Below, in pieces: positions 49,431 to 59,095 of a stretch of DNA of 64,000 nucleotides (within the stretch, counting starts at the first letter, position 1; each line of letters opens with the position of its first letter). Source of the DNA: Brasilonema sennae CENA114 (GTDB lineage Bacteria; Cyanobacteriota; Cyanobacteriia; Cyanobacteriales; Nostocaceae). The notes under the pieces were generated by a model that was not told where the DNA came from, searched no databases, and was given only the letters and a program-made list of their open reading frames with translations. The translations under genes were made by a program, and so were the position numbers. The stretch covers positions 62,001-126,000 of the forward strand of contig NZ_CP030119.1 in NCBI RefSeq assembly GCF_006968745.1, given 5' to 3'.

Positions 49431-50588
49431 TCACTTGCGACGATTGAAGTTTGACATAAATGGTCGCTCAAAAATTAAATAAAACCAATAAGCAATGAGT
49501 AAGGATACTGCTATACCCATCAAGTAAGATGTTGTCGCAAACATGAAGGGCGTCATATTTAGACTATAAAGAAAGTAACGTAGCATTGTGATGACTGGTC
49601 CGTGGGTGAGATACAGACTATAAGAAAATGCACCCAGTGTAATTACCCAAGGATGCTCAAATATCCCCAAAACATGAGGTAACTTTTTGCCCGAAATCAC
49701 AAACTGAGTGCAGTAAATAAATAGGCAAGCTGCTGAAGCACCAAAAAAACTCTGACCAATCCATATCGGTAGTCCCAGTCTTTTCCACTCAGTTATAAAA
49801 GCAACAATAGTTAAAGTTATTGCCATAATACCCCACGGTAAGGATTTTTTCAAAGCAATTAACTGGAGTTTTTGAGAAAATCCAATTTCTGCTGCAGCCA
49901 TTCCCAAGGTAAATAAGCCAATGAACCAAGAACTGGTTGCCATTGAAAAATCATGCAGAATATAAAATGGTAATATTCCTAAACTAAAGCCAGCAATAAC
50001 GACTGATAACAACCCGAAACGCCGCCATATGGGTAGTAGTAAAAGTGGAAATAAAAAATATAACTGCCACTCTGTTGCTACACTCCACATTGGTGGGTTA
50101 ATAGTCATGGATGTACTACGGGCAAAATTGTGAACAAGGAATAGGTGAGATAACACATCAATCAATGAAAAGTCAGGAGAAAATGGGCCTTTTCCTGCAA
50201 CTTCATCCCATTGAAAAGTAGTAAATTTCTCTAGCAAGAATATTGCAAATGCGAGTAAGAGACATGCCAACAGAGTCGCGTAGTAAGGTGGTAAGATTCG
50301 ACGCCAACGCCTTTTAAAATACTCAAGTAAACCACCAGAAACAAAACCACTTTGTGAACGTGTAACTGGCAACATTAAAACATAGCCAGAAAGGACAATA
50401 AAAACAACAACACTGAATGCACCATATCTCAGTGTATTTTGAAAAAGTAACCAAAATGTAGGTAACTTTTCTCCTAGAGATGGTTCAATATGTACGGCTA
50501 CCACATACAAAGCTGCAATTCCTCGTAAGCCATCCAGGTAATGAAGATGCAACTTTTGACGAGGCGGTTTTTCAGTTAACGGATTCAT
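49431..50588 (-). CDS. Acyltransferase family 3 membrane protein
   Basis: 385 residues, about ten hydrophobic helices. The opening LHYLDGLRGIAALYVVAVHI with the catalytic-type His near residue 37, then RRWRRILPPYYATLL (about 90-105), is the acyltransferase-3 signature. Such enzymes acetylate exported polysaccharides or lipids. No regulatory operator and no partner gene are seen nearby, so its link with metal resistance is unclear. Confidence 0.88.
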   Translation of the reverse strand: MNPLTEKPPRQKLHLHYLDGLRGIAALYVVAVHIEPSLGEKLPTFWLLFQNTLRYGAFSVVVFIVLSGYVLMLPVTRSQSGFVSGGLLEYFKRRWRRILPPYYATLLACLLLAFAIFLLEKFTTFQWDEVAGKGPFSPDFSLIDVLSHLFLVHNFARSTSMTINPPMWSVATEWQLYFLFPLLLLPIWRRFGLLSVVIAGFSLGILPFYILHDFSMATSSWFIGLFTLGMAAAEIGFSQKLQLIALKKSLPWGIMAITLTIVAFITEWKRLGLPIWIGQSFFGASAACLFIYCTQFVISGKKLPHVLGIFEHPWVITLGAFSYSLYLTHGPVITMLRYFLYSLNMTPFMFATTSYLMGIAVSLLIAYWFYLIFERPFMSNFNRRK

Positions 50589-50757
50589 TCTCTTACTGTT
50601 CTAGTACAGGTAAACGAATTTGCTAAACCATTTCCACTTTTGTTAAAAGCTACAGAACAATCATGGTTTTTGAATTTCGCAAAGCGGTACTAGCTACTTT
50701 AGATGTGAAAAGTAAAAAACTCGGAAAGATAGTTAATATCTGAACTAATTTCTGTAC

Positions 50758-52050
50758 TCAGTATGTTTTCAAAACAGCAAGCAGGCGTACTTGAAAAGAA
50801 CTACCAACGCCAACTTGACTTTTGACAGTGATTTCTCCGCTGTGAGTGTGGGCGATCGCCGCAGCAATGGCTAATCCCAAGCCCAAACCTCCTTCTCTGT
50901 GGCTTCTGGCTTTATCTGCCCTCCAAAAGCGATTGAAAACTAGTGGAATATCTTCTGAGGCAATACCAATACCAGTATCATTGACAGAAACAAAAACAAA
51001 GCGATCTCGTCTCACTACCCCGACACTCACAGTTCCTCCAGTTGGTGTATACTGCAAAGCATTTTCTAGGAGATTAGAAAATAATCGCTTCAACTCAACA
51101 GGGTTCCCCTTAACAAACACCTCTTCGGGTATTTCTGACTTGAGGATGATTCCTTTAACATCTGCTTGTGGCTGCAGTAAATCTATCAAATCTTCTAAAA
51201 GTTCATCTAGGGGAATTGATACCCACTTAAAAGTTAGCGTTTGTGTGGTGTCAGTTCTTGCTAACAGGAGTAAATCTTCTACTAAACGAGTCATTTGGTT
51301 AGTCGCGCTTGCGATCGCTTTCAACTTCTTTTCATCATTGGGATGAATTCGTTCTGGGTGATTCATCATCACCTCAACAGAGGTTTTTACAACTGTAAGG
51401 GGACTTCGCAACTCATGGGAAGCATCCGCAGTGAACTGTTTTAATTGTTGAAAACTTTGTTCAACAGGCTTTAAGGATTGTCTTGTCAACCACCAACTGC
51501 CAATCCCAGTTAAAATAACAGCAATGAGTCCTCCACAACTGAACCCCCACATAAGCCTATCGAGTTCTTCTTGCAAATTTTCAGTAGATTCATTTACCCG
51601 TACATATCCTTGTAGTTGTTTTTTTTCTGGAATAAAACTAGCGGAGTAGACAGGGATAATAATGCTGCGGATTTTTTCCTTTTGAGAAGTTTTTATATTT
51701 GGATTAAATGGAATTTGAGGAATATAACGACCTGCATTACCCAATAACCGACCATTGGCATCAAACCATTCCACACTTTGATAATTATTGTGTAAATCTT
51801 GCCAAGGTATATCTAAGTCATCATCATAATCTAAATTCCGAGGAGTTCTACGCGAAATCGCTTTTGCATCAGCCTTAATTGTTAGTAAACTATGAGCAGC
51901 CGCATCTGCTAATGTAATCATCTGGCGGTCTAGTTTTTGATAGAGTTTGTAGGCAATAAACTCATAAACGGCTACAGTGGATACTCCCAAAATAACCACC
52001 ATAACGGTTATATATGAAAATAAAAGCCGCCAGCGTAAAGTCTGAAACAT
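50758..52050 (-). CDS. Sensor histidine kinase, HWE-free EnvZ/Cop-type
   Basis: 430 residues. Helix 1 (about 10-30), a periplasmic domain with an acidic patch (DYDDDLDIPWQDL), helix 2 (about 170-190), H-box DASHELRSPLTVVK, N-box NLLENALQY, and G-boxes DTGIGI and EGGLGLGLAIA are complete. Unlike the two RppB-type kinases it has no cysteines in the sensor domain. The regulator ends 5 bp before its start, so the two are one transcript. No TTTCAT operator precedes the pair. Signal unknown. Confidence 0.9.
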   Translation of the reverse strand: MFQTLRWRLLFSYITVMVVILGVSTVAVYEFIAYKLYQKLDRQMITLADAAAHSLLTIKADAKAISRRTPRNLDYDDDLDIPWQDLHNNYQSVEWFDANGRLLGNAGRYIPQIPFNPNIKTSQKEKIRSIIIPVYSASFIPEKKQLQGYVRVNESTENLQEELDRLMWGFSCGGLIAVILTGIGSWWLTRQSLKPVEQSFQQLKQFTADASHELRSPLTVVKTSVEVMMNHPERIHPNDEKKLKAIASATNQMTRLVEDLLLLARTDTTQTLTFKWVSIPLDELLEDLIDLLQPQADVKGIILKSEIPEEVFVKGNPVELKRLFSNLLENALQYTPTGGTVSVGVVRRDRFVFVSVNDTGIGIASEDIPLVFNRFWRADKARSHREGGLGLGLAIAAAIAHTHSGEITVKSQVGVGSSFQVRLLAVLKTY

Positions 52051-52054
52051 AAAC

Positions 52055-52732
52055 TTAAGCAGATTGCTTGAGGCGATAACCTAAGCCGTAGATTGTCTCG
52101 ATAAAATCAGCAGATGCTCCAGCTAATTTCAATTTTTGGCGTAAACTTCTAATGTGAACTTTAACTGTTTCTTCTCCTGGTATTTCCTCAAAAGACCAAA
52201 GATGTTCAAGAATTTCACTACGACTAAACACTCGATGAGTATGACGCATAAATAACTCTAAAATTCGATATTCTTTTGGAGAAAGATGTATCGGCTTTCC
52301 CTGATATGTCACCTCAATTTTACTAGGATCTAAACACAAATTTTTCCATTCCAGAACAGGAGGTAAAATAGCAATTCCACGCCGCAGCAAAGCGCGAATT
52401 CGAGCCATTAACTCTTGTAAATCAAAGGGTTTGATCACATAATCATCTGCACCTACATCTAGCCCCGTCACTTTATCGGTGCTGGTGTCTTTAGCTGTCA
52501 GCATTAAAATTGGCATAGAATAACCTCTTCTACGCAACTGCTGACAAAAGCTGATACCATCTAACTGAGGTAACATTATATCTAATACAATTAAGTCATA
52601 GAAAAAGATTTCAACAAACTCCCACCCTACTTGACCATCTGACGCAATATCAACCACATAATGTTGGTCAGTTAATGCTTCTGCTAGTGCTAGGGCAATA
52701 CGCTCATCATCTTCCACCAAGAGAATTTTCAC
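52055..52732 (-). CDS. OmpR-family response regulator
   Basis: 225 residues. Receiver domain with VEDDERIA, phospho-acceptor Asp51 (LIVLDIMLPQLDG), TAKDTSTDKVTGLDVGADDY and the Lys in VIKPFDL. The winged helix begins about 130 and ends ETIYGLGYRLKQS. It is more like the regulator at 58176 than the RppA pair, and both lack a TTTCAT operator, so this pair may answer another signal. Its kinase follows directly. Confidence 0.93.
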   Translation of the reverse strand: MKILLVEDDERIALALAEALTDQHYVVDIASDGQVGWEFVEIFFYDLIVLDIMLPQLDGISFCQQLRRRGYSMPILMLTAKDTSTDKVTGLDVGADDYVIKPFDLQELMARIRALLRRGIAILPPVLEWKNLCLDPSKIEVTYQGKPIHLSPKEYRILELFMRHTHRVFSRSEILEHLWSFEEIPGEETVKVHIRSLRQKLKLAGASADFIETIYGLGYRLKQSA

Positions 52733-52851
52733 AGTTGTCTTTCTGTTGTTTCACTAGCTAAAAACAATGTGGTTCTATATTAACAGTGTTACGGGAACGA
52801 ACATATGCGCTATTTCATCCCAGCACAACCGATCAATCAAGTTTAGCTTTT

Positions 52852-53550
52852 TCAATCAAGAGACTGTCCCTGCCTTAATCTCTGTAGTTTCAGCATCGTG
52901 ATACATATCATCAACCACAAAAATCCAATACTGTAACCTGCAATTATATCTGTCGGCCAATGTACTCCTAAATACAGCCGACTGATACCAATTGCCACAA
53001 TTAAAATAACTGCCAAAGTGTAGATTATCTGTGAAAATTTAGGATAATGAGTAGCTAGTATATAACCAATAAAACCGTACAGTACCATAGAACCTAGTGC
53101 ATGACCGCTAGGAAAACTGAAAGACTTTTCAGAAATCAAAAGTGTCCAAAGTTGCGGACGGGGTTTTGAGAAAAATAACTTTAAACCTGTATTTAAAATT
53201 AATCCTCCTAAACAGGTAAGTACAAAAATATATGTTTCGACTCGGTAATGTCGCCACCAAAGTGTTCCTAAAGTCAATGCTGCGACTACTACTACTGTCG
53301 TTGGACTACCAAGACTCGTTATAGCCAGCATTAAATTATCTAGACTCGGATTAGCAAACTGATGCAACCATAAAAGAAAAGATGTATCAAATGCAAAAGC
53401 TTCTTTCTCTAAAACTTCTTCAGCAAGCTTGGCGACAACAAACAGGATCAGCAGACAACTAGTAAGTCCAACAATACCAATTGTGGCGATTAAGGAAATC
53501 AAACGAGGATGTATATAACGCAACCAAAAGGTAGAAATAATTTGTATCAT
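52852..53550 (-). CDS. PAP2 family membrane phosphatase
   Basis: 232 residues with about six hydrophobic helices. The three PAP2 catalytic motifs are intact: KLFFSKPRP (about 118-126), SFPSGHALGS (about 142-151) and SRLYLGVHWPTDIIAG (about 192-207). Family members dephosphorylate undecaprenyl pyrophosphate or phosphatidic acid. It is followed downstream by the regulator at 52055 with 119 bp between and may share its control; this is inference. Confidence 0.92.
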   Translation of the reverse strand: MIQIISTFWLRYIHPRLISLIATIGIVGLTSCLLILFVVAKLAEEVLEKEAFAFDTSFLLWLHQFANPSLDNLMLAITSLGSPTTVVVVAALTLGTLWWRHYRVETYIFVLTCLGGLILNTGLKLFFSKPRPQLWTLLISEKSFSFPSGHALGSMVLYGFIGYILATHYPKFSQIIYTLAVILIVAIGISRLYLGVHWPTDIIAGYSIGFLWLMICITMLKLQRLRQGQSLD

Positions 53551-53656
53551 ATGTTAAAATATTAAGCTCACAAAAGATATGCTTGGGAATGAAAACCTTA
53601 CTCTCTGCTAACGTGACTTCCGTCTTCCGCCTTCAAGTAGCAGCAGTTTAAATGCA

Positions 53657-54400
53657 TCACTCAATTGGGTGACGCACTTTTTTCTCCTTTCGCACTGAAA
53701 AGAATAGGACAACAGCCAGCAGGATAAAGGCGATCGCCGAAGCATAGCCCCTTGGCAGTGATAGACCACCATCTTTGACTGGTTTGGTAAGAAAATCTCC
53801 GAAGGTGGCTCCGAAGGGTCGCGTGAAGATGAACGCGAGCCAGAATAGGAAAACATCGCTCAACTTTGTTAGGTAGTGAAGGGCGATGACAACACCAATG
53901 ACGCTGCCTGTCACGAATGCGCCCTCAATATAGCTCAGTCCCAAGTTGCTTGTCAGAAAGTCACCAAATGCCGTTCCCAAACTGTTGGAGAACACGATAG
54001 CCAGCCAATAGGTGGTCTCTGCGTCTTTCCTCATAATCGGATAAACGCTCAGATCCCGATCCCGGTAGTACCAGATGGCAAGAACGCTCAACAGACTGGC
54101 TACCAGGATAAGCGATCCCACTGCGTAGCCCAGCCCGAGAGATCGATCCATCAAGTCTGAAACTTCGGTTCCCGCTGTGGTTGTCGCAATGATAGCCGCC
54201 CAATAAAGGACTGGACGATATCTGTCGGATTGAATTTGAAAAAACAGGAGAATAGCCAGAATGGCGAACGTTACGGCAAAGGCTATGTAATACCCCAGCC
54301 CAAGAGACATTGAGATGAAGTCACCTGCCGTCTCGCCAAGCGTCGTGGCGATAATCTTCATAATCCAGAAGAAAATTGTGACTTTTGCAACTTTGTTCAT
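53657..54400 (-). CDS. DUF347 membrane protein (copy 1)
   Basis: 247 residues, four similar membrane repeats each containing T-x-G-E/D-x-x-x-D (KIIATTLGETAGDFIS, TTAGTEVSDLMD, SLGTAFGDFLT, PFGATFGDFLT), the pattern of the COG4705/DUF347 family. The conserved acidic residues in the membrane suggest cation handling, but no function is known to me. A paralogue lies 203 bp upstream, transcribed the same way. Confidence 0.82.
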   Translation of the reverse strand: MNKVAKVTIFFWIMKIIATTLGETAGDFISMSLGLGYYIAFAVTFAILAILLFFQIQSDRYRPVLYWAAIIATTTAGTEVSDLMDRSLGLGYAVGSLILVASLLSVLAIWYYRDRDLSVYPIMRKDAETTYWLAIVFSNSLGTAFGDFLTSNLGLSYIEGAFVTGSVIGVVIALHYLTKLSDVFLFWLAFIFTRPFGATFGDFLTKPVKDGGLSLPRGYASAIAFILLAVVLFFSVRKEKKVRHPIE

Positions 54401-54603
54401 TTCTTTTTCACAATAAAAAATAGTAAGTCATCATCATTCCGATGAGCGCAGTCTGGTAGAAACAACCTAAGCTATGTGGAATCAGGACTACAGTTTTAAA
54501 AGCTATTGAACAGTGAAGGGATGGATCAGGCGATCACAAATTGCCAACCAAATCGCCTCTTCACAAACAGAAAAATGCCCAAGTTCGAGAAGGCGAGCGC
54601 CAA

Positions 54604-55371
54604 TCAGTGTTGTGAGTTGATCGGCAATGATACTGATTTCTTCTGCTTCAGGCTTAAGTAAATAACCAAACTCGTTATTATAGAAAGAAAAAGCATACTA
54701 GTGCCAACCGTACCTAAACCAAAGCCACCATTTGAAGCAGGTTGGGATAGTAAATCGCCTATAGATGCTCCAAGCGGACGAGTCAAGATGTAAGCTAACC
54801 AAAATGCCAAAACAGCATTCATTCTGAAGTAATAATAACTGACTGTTATTACTGCAATTGAAGCACCAAATATCAGTGCTGATTGGGTATATCCCAGCTT
54901 CAAAGCCTCTGCCAAGAGATCTCCTGTTGCGGTTCCCAAGGCAAACGTAAATAAAATAGCTACCCAGTAGAAAAGTTCTCTTTTCGCTGTATTTATGGAG
55001 TGCATGGCTAACGTCTTTTCGTTTGAATACCAGAGCGCAAAGACTACCAATAAGGAAACACTAAAAATCACAGTAGTTGTCATCAAACTAACTTTAAGCT
55101 CGTCCACCAATCTATCAGTGATCAGTGTGCCAGTAATACTCATCAAAACAACTACAATCCAGTAACTCAATGGAATATACCGTTTCAGCCTAAACTGATT
55201 CAAAAGCACAATCAATAATATGCCGCTCATTATATACGATGTAGCACTTAAACCAAGGTTCAGGGTTACTGACAAATAATCTGCTGCCGTTTCACCTACC
55301 GTGGTTGCGAGAACCTTAATAATCCAGAAAACAAGTGTAATCTCTGGAACCCTGTTTAACATCTTCTTCAT
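54604..55371 (-). CDS. DUF347 membrane protein (copy 2)
   Basis: 255 residues from ATG 55371, which follows AGGAGG; longer in-frame ORF not used. Four repeats again: VLATTVGETAADYLS, ITGTLITDRLV, ALGTATGDLLA, PLGASIGDLLSQPAS. Clearly a duplicate of copy 1. A second frame running into its end (SIIADQLTTLIGARLLELG) reads on to a stop at about 54510 and may be the trace of an older gene. No operator recognised. Confidence 0.82.
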   Translation of the reverse strand: MKKMLNRVPEITLVFWIIKVLATTVGETAADYLSVTLNLGLSATSYIMSGILLIVLLNQFRLKRYIPLSYWIVVVLMSITGTLITDRLVDELKVSLMTTTVIFSVSLLVVFALWYSNEKTLAMHSINTAKRELFYWVAILFTFALGTATGDLLAEALKLGYTQSALIFGASIAVITVSYYYFRMNAVLAFWLAYILTRPLGASIGDLLSQPASNGGFGLGTVGTSMLFLSIITSLVIYLSLKQKKSVSLPINSQH

Positions 55372-55723
55372 CGTATTCCTCCTCCTTTCTAAAAGTAATG
55401 ATTTATAGTTTGTTGATATCAATTTAGTCACAATAGTACCTAAAAAAACTCGCCTCAATAGAAGCAGAGAAAAGTTTTTTTATAACTTTATTTGGTACAT
55501 AGTGATTGCACTATACACACCAAAGGTCAAGAAAAAGTCAAGATTTTATCTCAAGCGGAATTTACCCTTAATAGATGGACAGAAAATAGCTTAAATATCT
55601 AATCATTACTTGATTTCACGATTTGATATTGAATTTTGTTAACTCCAACCAATCTTGACTATTTCTGAACTTTTATTACGTACCGTGAAAAGACAAACCC
55701 AGAATGAAAGGTATTCTACAACT

Positions 55724-56218
55724 GTGAAAACTTCAACAAAAATCATCTTGGCAGCAGCTTTTCTTGGTACTTTAGGATTTGCTGGATTGGCACGAGTCGT
55801 GTCTGCAAAACAAGCACAATCTCCAGTAGCAATTGTGCATCAGCATCACAGCACTACCCAAGTTGCCCAAGCGAGTGATGGCGATGGTGAAACCAACGAC
55901 GATGCACAAGAACAGCAAGAAGCAACTAAATTACAACCTCTAGCTAAAATTACAGCACAACAAGCACAGCAAGCAGCAGAAACATCTGTAGAAGGTAAAG
56001 CTAGCCGCGTCAAACTCGAAAATGAAGATGGAAATTTAGTTTATGCCGTAGAAATTGCCCAGCAAGAGATTAAAGTTGATGCTGGTAATGGTAAGGTTCT
56101 CTACACTGAGAATGCCAATCAAGAAGACGATAAGAATGAAGCCACTCGCCCCAAAAGTAGCATTCAAGTTCAGGAAGCCAGTGATGGCGATGGTGAAATC
56201 AATGATGATGGTAAGTAG
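55724..56218 (+). CDS. Exported PepSY-domain protein
   Basis: 164 residues from GTG 55724, 12 nt after AAAGG (TTG at 55655 is the longer alternative). Signal peptide about 1-28 (RVVSAKQ), then an acidic stretch with DGDGETNDD, one PepSY domain (ITAQQAQQAAETSVEGKAS..VYAVEIAQQEIKVDAGNGKVL) and a second DGDGEINDD at the end. The two acidic motifs resemble calcium-binding loops. PepSY proteins are common beside two-component systems; the regulator/kinase pair at 56867-58850 is convergent with it. Confidence 0.8.
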   Translation: MKTSTKIILAAAFLGTLGFAGLARVVSAKQAQSPVAIVHQHHSTTQVAQASDGDGETNDDAQEQQEATKLQPLAKITAQQAQQAAETSVEGKASRVKLENEDGNLVYAVEIAQQEIKVDAGNGKVLYTENANQEDDKNEATRPKSSIQVQEASDGDGEINDDGK

Positions 56219-56396
56219 GGAAATTGAAATTTACACTATCTCAGTTGTAAACACCAGAAGTTAAGTAAAATACTGCTGTAGCGCGTATTAACAAAACATC
56301 AACTACATGGGGATTGTTGAAAATAACCTTCACAATCCCTTATTTGTATAATTGGGATTAGAATCAAGTAGATATTAAACAATTTCAAGAGGTTAC

Positions 56397-56846
56397 GTGA
56401 AAAATAAGCGTCCACCTGCTTTATTAGCAATTGTAATTTACAAGACCTTTGTCGCTTCACTCTTAGCTGTTACTTCTATCGCTTTACTATTAGCACTAAA
56501 AAATTACCAAAACTTAGCTGACTTTTCGGAATCTTATGTTTTAGAAACCAAAATGACAATTATTGAATGGCTCATAGATAAAATTCTCAATATCAGTCCA
56601 ACAAGACTGAAATTCAGCGGAATAGCTATTGGGGTTTATGCTATTGTAACTGCAATTGAAGCAGTTGGATTGTGGTATGAAAAATCCTGGGCAACACTGT
56701 TAGTTGTGGGACTTGTTGGCATTAGTATCCCTCCAGAAATATTTGAGTTAATTAAAGGAATTACAATACTAAAGTTCATAGTACTTTTATTGAATGTAGC
56801 TGTCTTCTGGTACTTGCTGCGTCATTTGATGAAGCATAAAAAGTAA
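56397..56846 (+). CDS. DUF2127 membrane protein
   Basis: 149 residues from a GTG start at 56397 with AAGAGG 5 nt upstream. Four hydrophobic helices, with LLAIVIYKTFVASLLAVTS at the start and YAIVTAIEAVGLWYEKSWA in the middle, as in DUF2127. It follows the PepSY gene by 178 bp. Function unknown to me. Confidence 0.8.
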   Translation: MKNKRPPALLAIVIYKTFVASLLAVTSIALLLALKNYQNLADFSESYVLETKMTIIEWLIDKILNISPTRLKFSGIAIGVYAIVTAIEAVGLWYEKSWATLLVVGLVGISIPPEIFELIKGITILKFIVLLLNVAVFWYLLRHLMKHKK

Positions 56847-56866
56847 TTTTTATCAAGTCTTGATAG

Positions 56867-58099
56867 TCAAGAAGCTGGTAAGCGTACTGTAAAACAACTA
56901 CCAACTCCTAATTGACTTGTGACAGTAATCAATCCACCATGATTTTGAGCAATGGCTTGTGCGATCGCTAACCCCAAACCAGAACCACCTCCCCAATAAG
57001 AACGAGACTGATCCGCCCGCCAAAAGCGCTCAAAAACCTTGTCGATATGTTCTGGCGCAATTCCCACACCTGTGTCTTGTACGTTCACATAAAGCTGGGA
57101 ACCAACACGATTAGTTTTGATTTCAACTACGCCGGATGATGGTGTGTAGTAGAGCGCGTTTTCAATTAAATTCGTAAATAGCCGCGTCAGTTGAACTGAA
57201 TCACCCATCAAATGAAGATTCCCGCTCAACTGAGATGTCAAGTTAATTTGCTTAGCTTGAGCTTGAGGTTTATACAGTTGTATTAAGTTATCTAAAATTG
57301 ACGTTAAATTGACAGTCTCCCAATCCCGATTTGGAACTTTATCGGTACGTGCTAACAATAGTAAGTCTTCTGTGAGGCGAGTCATCTGATTAGTAGCGCT
57401 GGCGATCGCCTGAAACTTGTCTACATCTTTTGGTCCTATTTCTTCTGGATATAAGAGTGCAAAATCAGCATTAATTTTAATTGCCATTAACGGACTGCGT
57501 AGTTCGTGGGAAGCATCAGCAGTAAACTGTTTAAGTTTTTGAAAACTCTCCTCAATTGGCTGCATTGCTTGACGAGTGAGTAAAATTCCCCCAACTCCAC
57601 TAAGAATCAAAGTCATAATAATTCCACCGCCTAATCCCCAGTCCAATTTTTCCAGGGTTTCCTCAAATTCTTCTAGAGATTGACTTACTCTGACATACCC
57701 AACTAGTTGACTATTATCGCTACCAATAATTGGTATAGTCACTGCTTGAATAGGGACTTTACCACTTTGAACTTGTACCATTTTGCTTGGTAACAAGGGT
57801 AAAGTTAAGACAGTTTGTCCTTGTTGGGCAATCAAATTTCCCTGAGTATCAAACCACTGCAATGCCTGATGACGAGTTATTAAGTCTTGTGGACGAAAGT
57901 CACTTTCTACTGTCAGGTGATCTTTTTCAAACTCTGCATTTGCAGCCGCACCTTGTCCTATGGCTATGAGTTTATCTGTTGTTTGTTGAGTCAGACTGCG
58001 AGTGAAAGCAACTCGGACTGCTAGAGCAAATATTCCCAGCAGCGATGCGAACACTACCAAATAAGACAACAATAACCGATAACGAATTTTTTGAAACAC
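56867..58099 (-). CDS. Sensor histidine kinase
   Basis: 410 residues with helix 1 (about 8-28), periplasmic domain (about 35-140), helix 2 (about 155-175), H-box DASHELRSPLMAIK, N-box NLIENALYY and G-boxes DTGVGI and GGSGLGLAIA. No cysteines in the sensor domain. It is similar in layout to the kinase at 50758. The regulator ends 76 bp upstream. In Synechocystis the copper-responsive copMRS order joins a DUF305 protein with such a pair; here a CopM-like gene lies 3 kb away, which hints at CopS function. Confidence 0.9.
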   Translation of the reverse strand: MFQKIRYRLLLSYLVVFASLLGIFALAVRVAFTRSLTQQTTDKLIAIGQGAAANAEFEKDHLTVESDFRPQDLITRHQALQWFDTQGNLIAQQGQTVLTLPLLPSKMVQVQSGKVPIQAVTIPIIGSDNSQLVGYVRVSQSLEEFEETLEKLDWGLGGGIIMTLILSGVGGILLTRQAMQPIEESFQKLKQFTADASHELRSPLMAIKINADFALLYPEEIGPKDVDKFQAIASATNQMTRLTEDLLLLARTDKVPNRDWETVNLTSILDNLIQLYKPQAQAKQINLTSQLSGNLHLMGDSVQLTRLFTNLIENALYYTPSSGVVEIKTNRVGSQLYVNVQDTGVGIAPEHIDKVFERFWRADQSRSYWGGGSGLGLAIAQAIAQNHGGLITVTSQLGVGSCFTVRLPAS

Positions 58100-58175
58100 A
58101 TTTTTGTGAGTATCAAATTATCATTTATTAGCTGAGAGCTTTGTTGATAAAAATGCTAAAAAATAACCAAGTTTT

Positions 58176-58850
58176 TCATTTTTGACAGAGACGATAACCA
58201 ATGCCGTAGATACTTTCAATAAAGTCTTCTGAACTTCCAGCGGCTCTGAGCTTATTCCGTAAATTGGTGATATGAGTTTTGATGGTTTGTTCTCCAGAAG
58301 ACTTATCAAATTCCCACAGTTTATCGAGGATTGCCGAACGAGTCAAAACTTGATTTGGGTTTCTCAAAAAATATTCTAATATCATGTATTCTTTAGGAGT
58401 TAATGATAGAGTATTCCCCGCATAAGTAACTTGTTGGGTAGCAGGATTGAGTTGCATTTCCCCGTGGATTAAAATCGGTGGGCGAATCTCTTGACTTCTC
58501 CTAGCTAAAGCCCTGATGCGTGCTGCTAACTCTTTTAGATCAAAGGGTTTGATTAAATAATCATCAGCTCCAGCATCGAGTCCAATAATTTTATCGCCTG
58601 TTGTATCTCGTGCTGTGAGCATTAAGATGAGAGCGTTAGATGAAGCAGCACGTAAACGCTGACACAGAGTAATTCCATCTAATTTAGGCAGCATTAAATC
58701 TAATAAAATGATTTCGTATAACCCTGATTTCGACCATTCCCAGCCCTCAAGCCCATCATTTGTGATATCCACAATATGGTGTTGGCGTCTTAAATACTCA
58801 GCTAATGGTTTGGCAATGCGATCGTCATCTTCAACTATCAAAATTCTCAT
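58176..58850 (-). CDS. OmpR-family response regulator, possibly CopR-like
   Basis: 224 residues: receiver domain with VEDDDRIA, Asp51 in ILLDLMLPKLDG, TARDTTGDKIIGLDAGADDY, Lys in LIKPFDL, and a winged helix ending ESIYGIGYRLCQ. It sits between its kinase and a CusB-like adaptor. A perfect TCACTCTC/GAGAGTGA inverted repeat lies 62-86 bp upstream and may be its operator. It has no TTTCAT box. CopR-like function is suggested by position only. Confidence 0.92.
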   Translation of the reverse strand: MRILIVEDDDRIAKPLAEYLRRQHHIVDITNDGLEGWEWSKSGLYEIILLDLMLPKLDGITLCQRLRAASSNALILMLTARDTTGDKIIGLDAGADDYLIKPFDLKELAARIRALARRSQEIRPPILIHGEMQLNPATQQVTYAGNTLSLTPKEYMILEYFLRNPNQVLTRSAILDKLWEFDKSSGEQTIKTHITNLRNKLRAAGSSEDFIESIYGIGYRLCQK

Positions 58851-58911
58851 ATCGCTTTAGCAGTCTTGGATATTGTTACAATTCCTTTGGTAGCATGGTT
58901 ATATAGTAGTG

Positions 58912-58936
58912 TCACTCTCACTTATTGGGAGAGTGA
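58912..58936. promoter_or_regulatory. Inverted repeat upstream of 58176 regulator
   Basis: TCACTCTC (58912-58919) and GAGAGTGA (58929-58936), 9-nt loop, perfect. Either an operator for the regulator gene or the end of the adaptor transcript. Confidence 0.4.
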
Positions 58937-58979
58937 AAAACACTGTTATGATTCGCATTTGCTATAAGACACTCAAAAT

Positions 58980-59093
58980 CTAAGCTGGAAAAGGTTTTGA
59001 TAATAGCGATACAAGAGAGCGCACTGCCCCTTGGGCAATCGCATCGCTTGTGAGAAATGCGGAGATCGCCCATTTAATGATAGCACTCAGCAT
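58980..59093 (-). pseudogene. Stump of a cusA gene
   Basis: ATG 59093 begins 2 nt after the adaptor stop and reads MLSAIIKWAI, the same opening as the intact pumps (MLNSIIKWAI). After ten codons the resemblance ends and an unrelated 27-codon tail runs to a stop at 58980. The RND gene expected after this adaptor has evidently been lost by deletion or rearrangement. Confidence 0.75.
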
Positions 59094-59095
59094 TT

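Noticed and set aside
52812..52818. Single TTTCATC near the 52055 regulator
   Set aside because: No second half-site at 11 bp; single occurrences also at 13006 and 22121 show that one half-site alone is not informative.
54510..54700. Overlapping frame after DUF347 copy 2
   Set aside because: It reads as plausible protein for about 55 codons but has no start, no family and overlaps a real gene; kept only as a remark.
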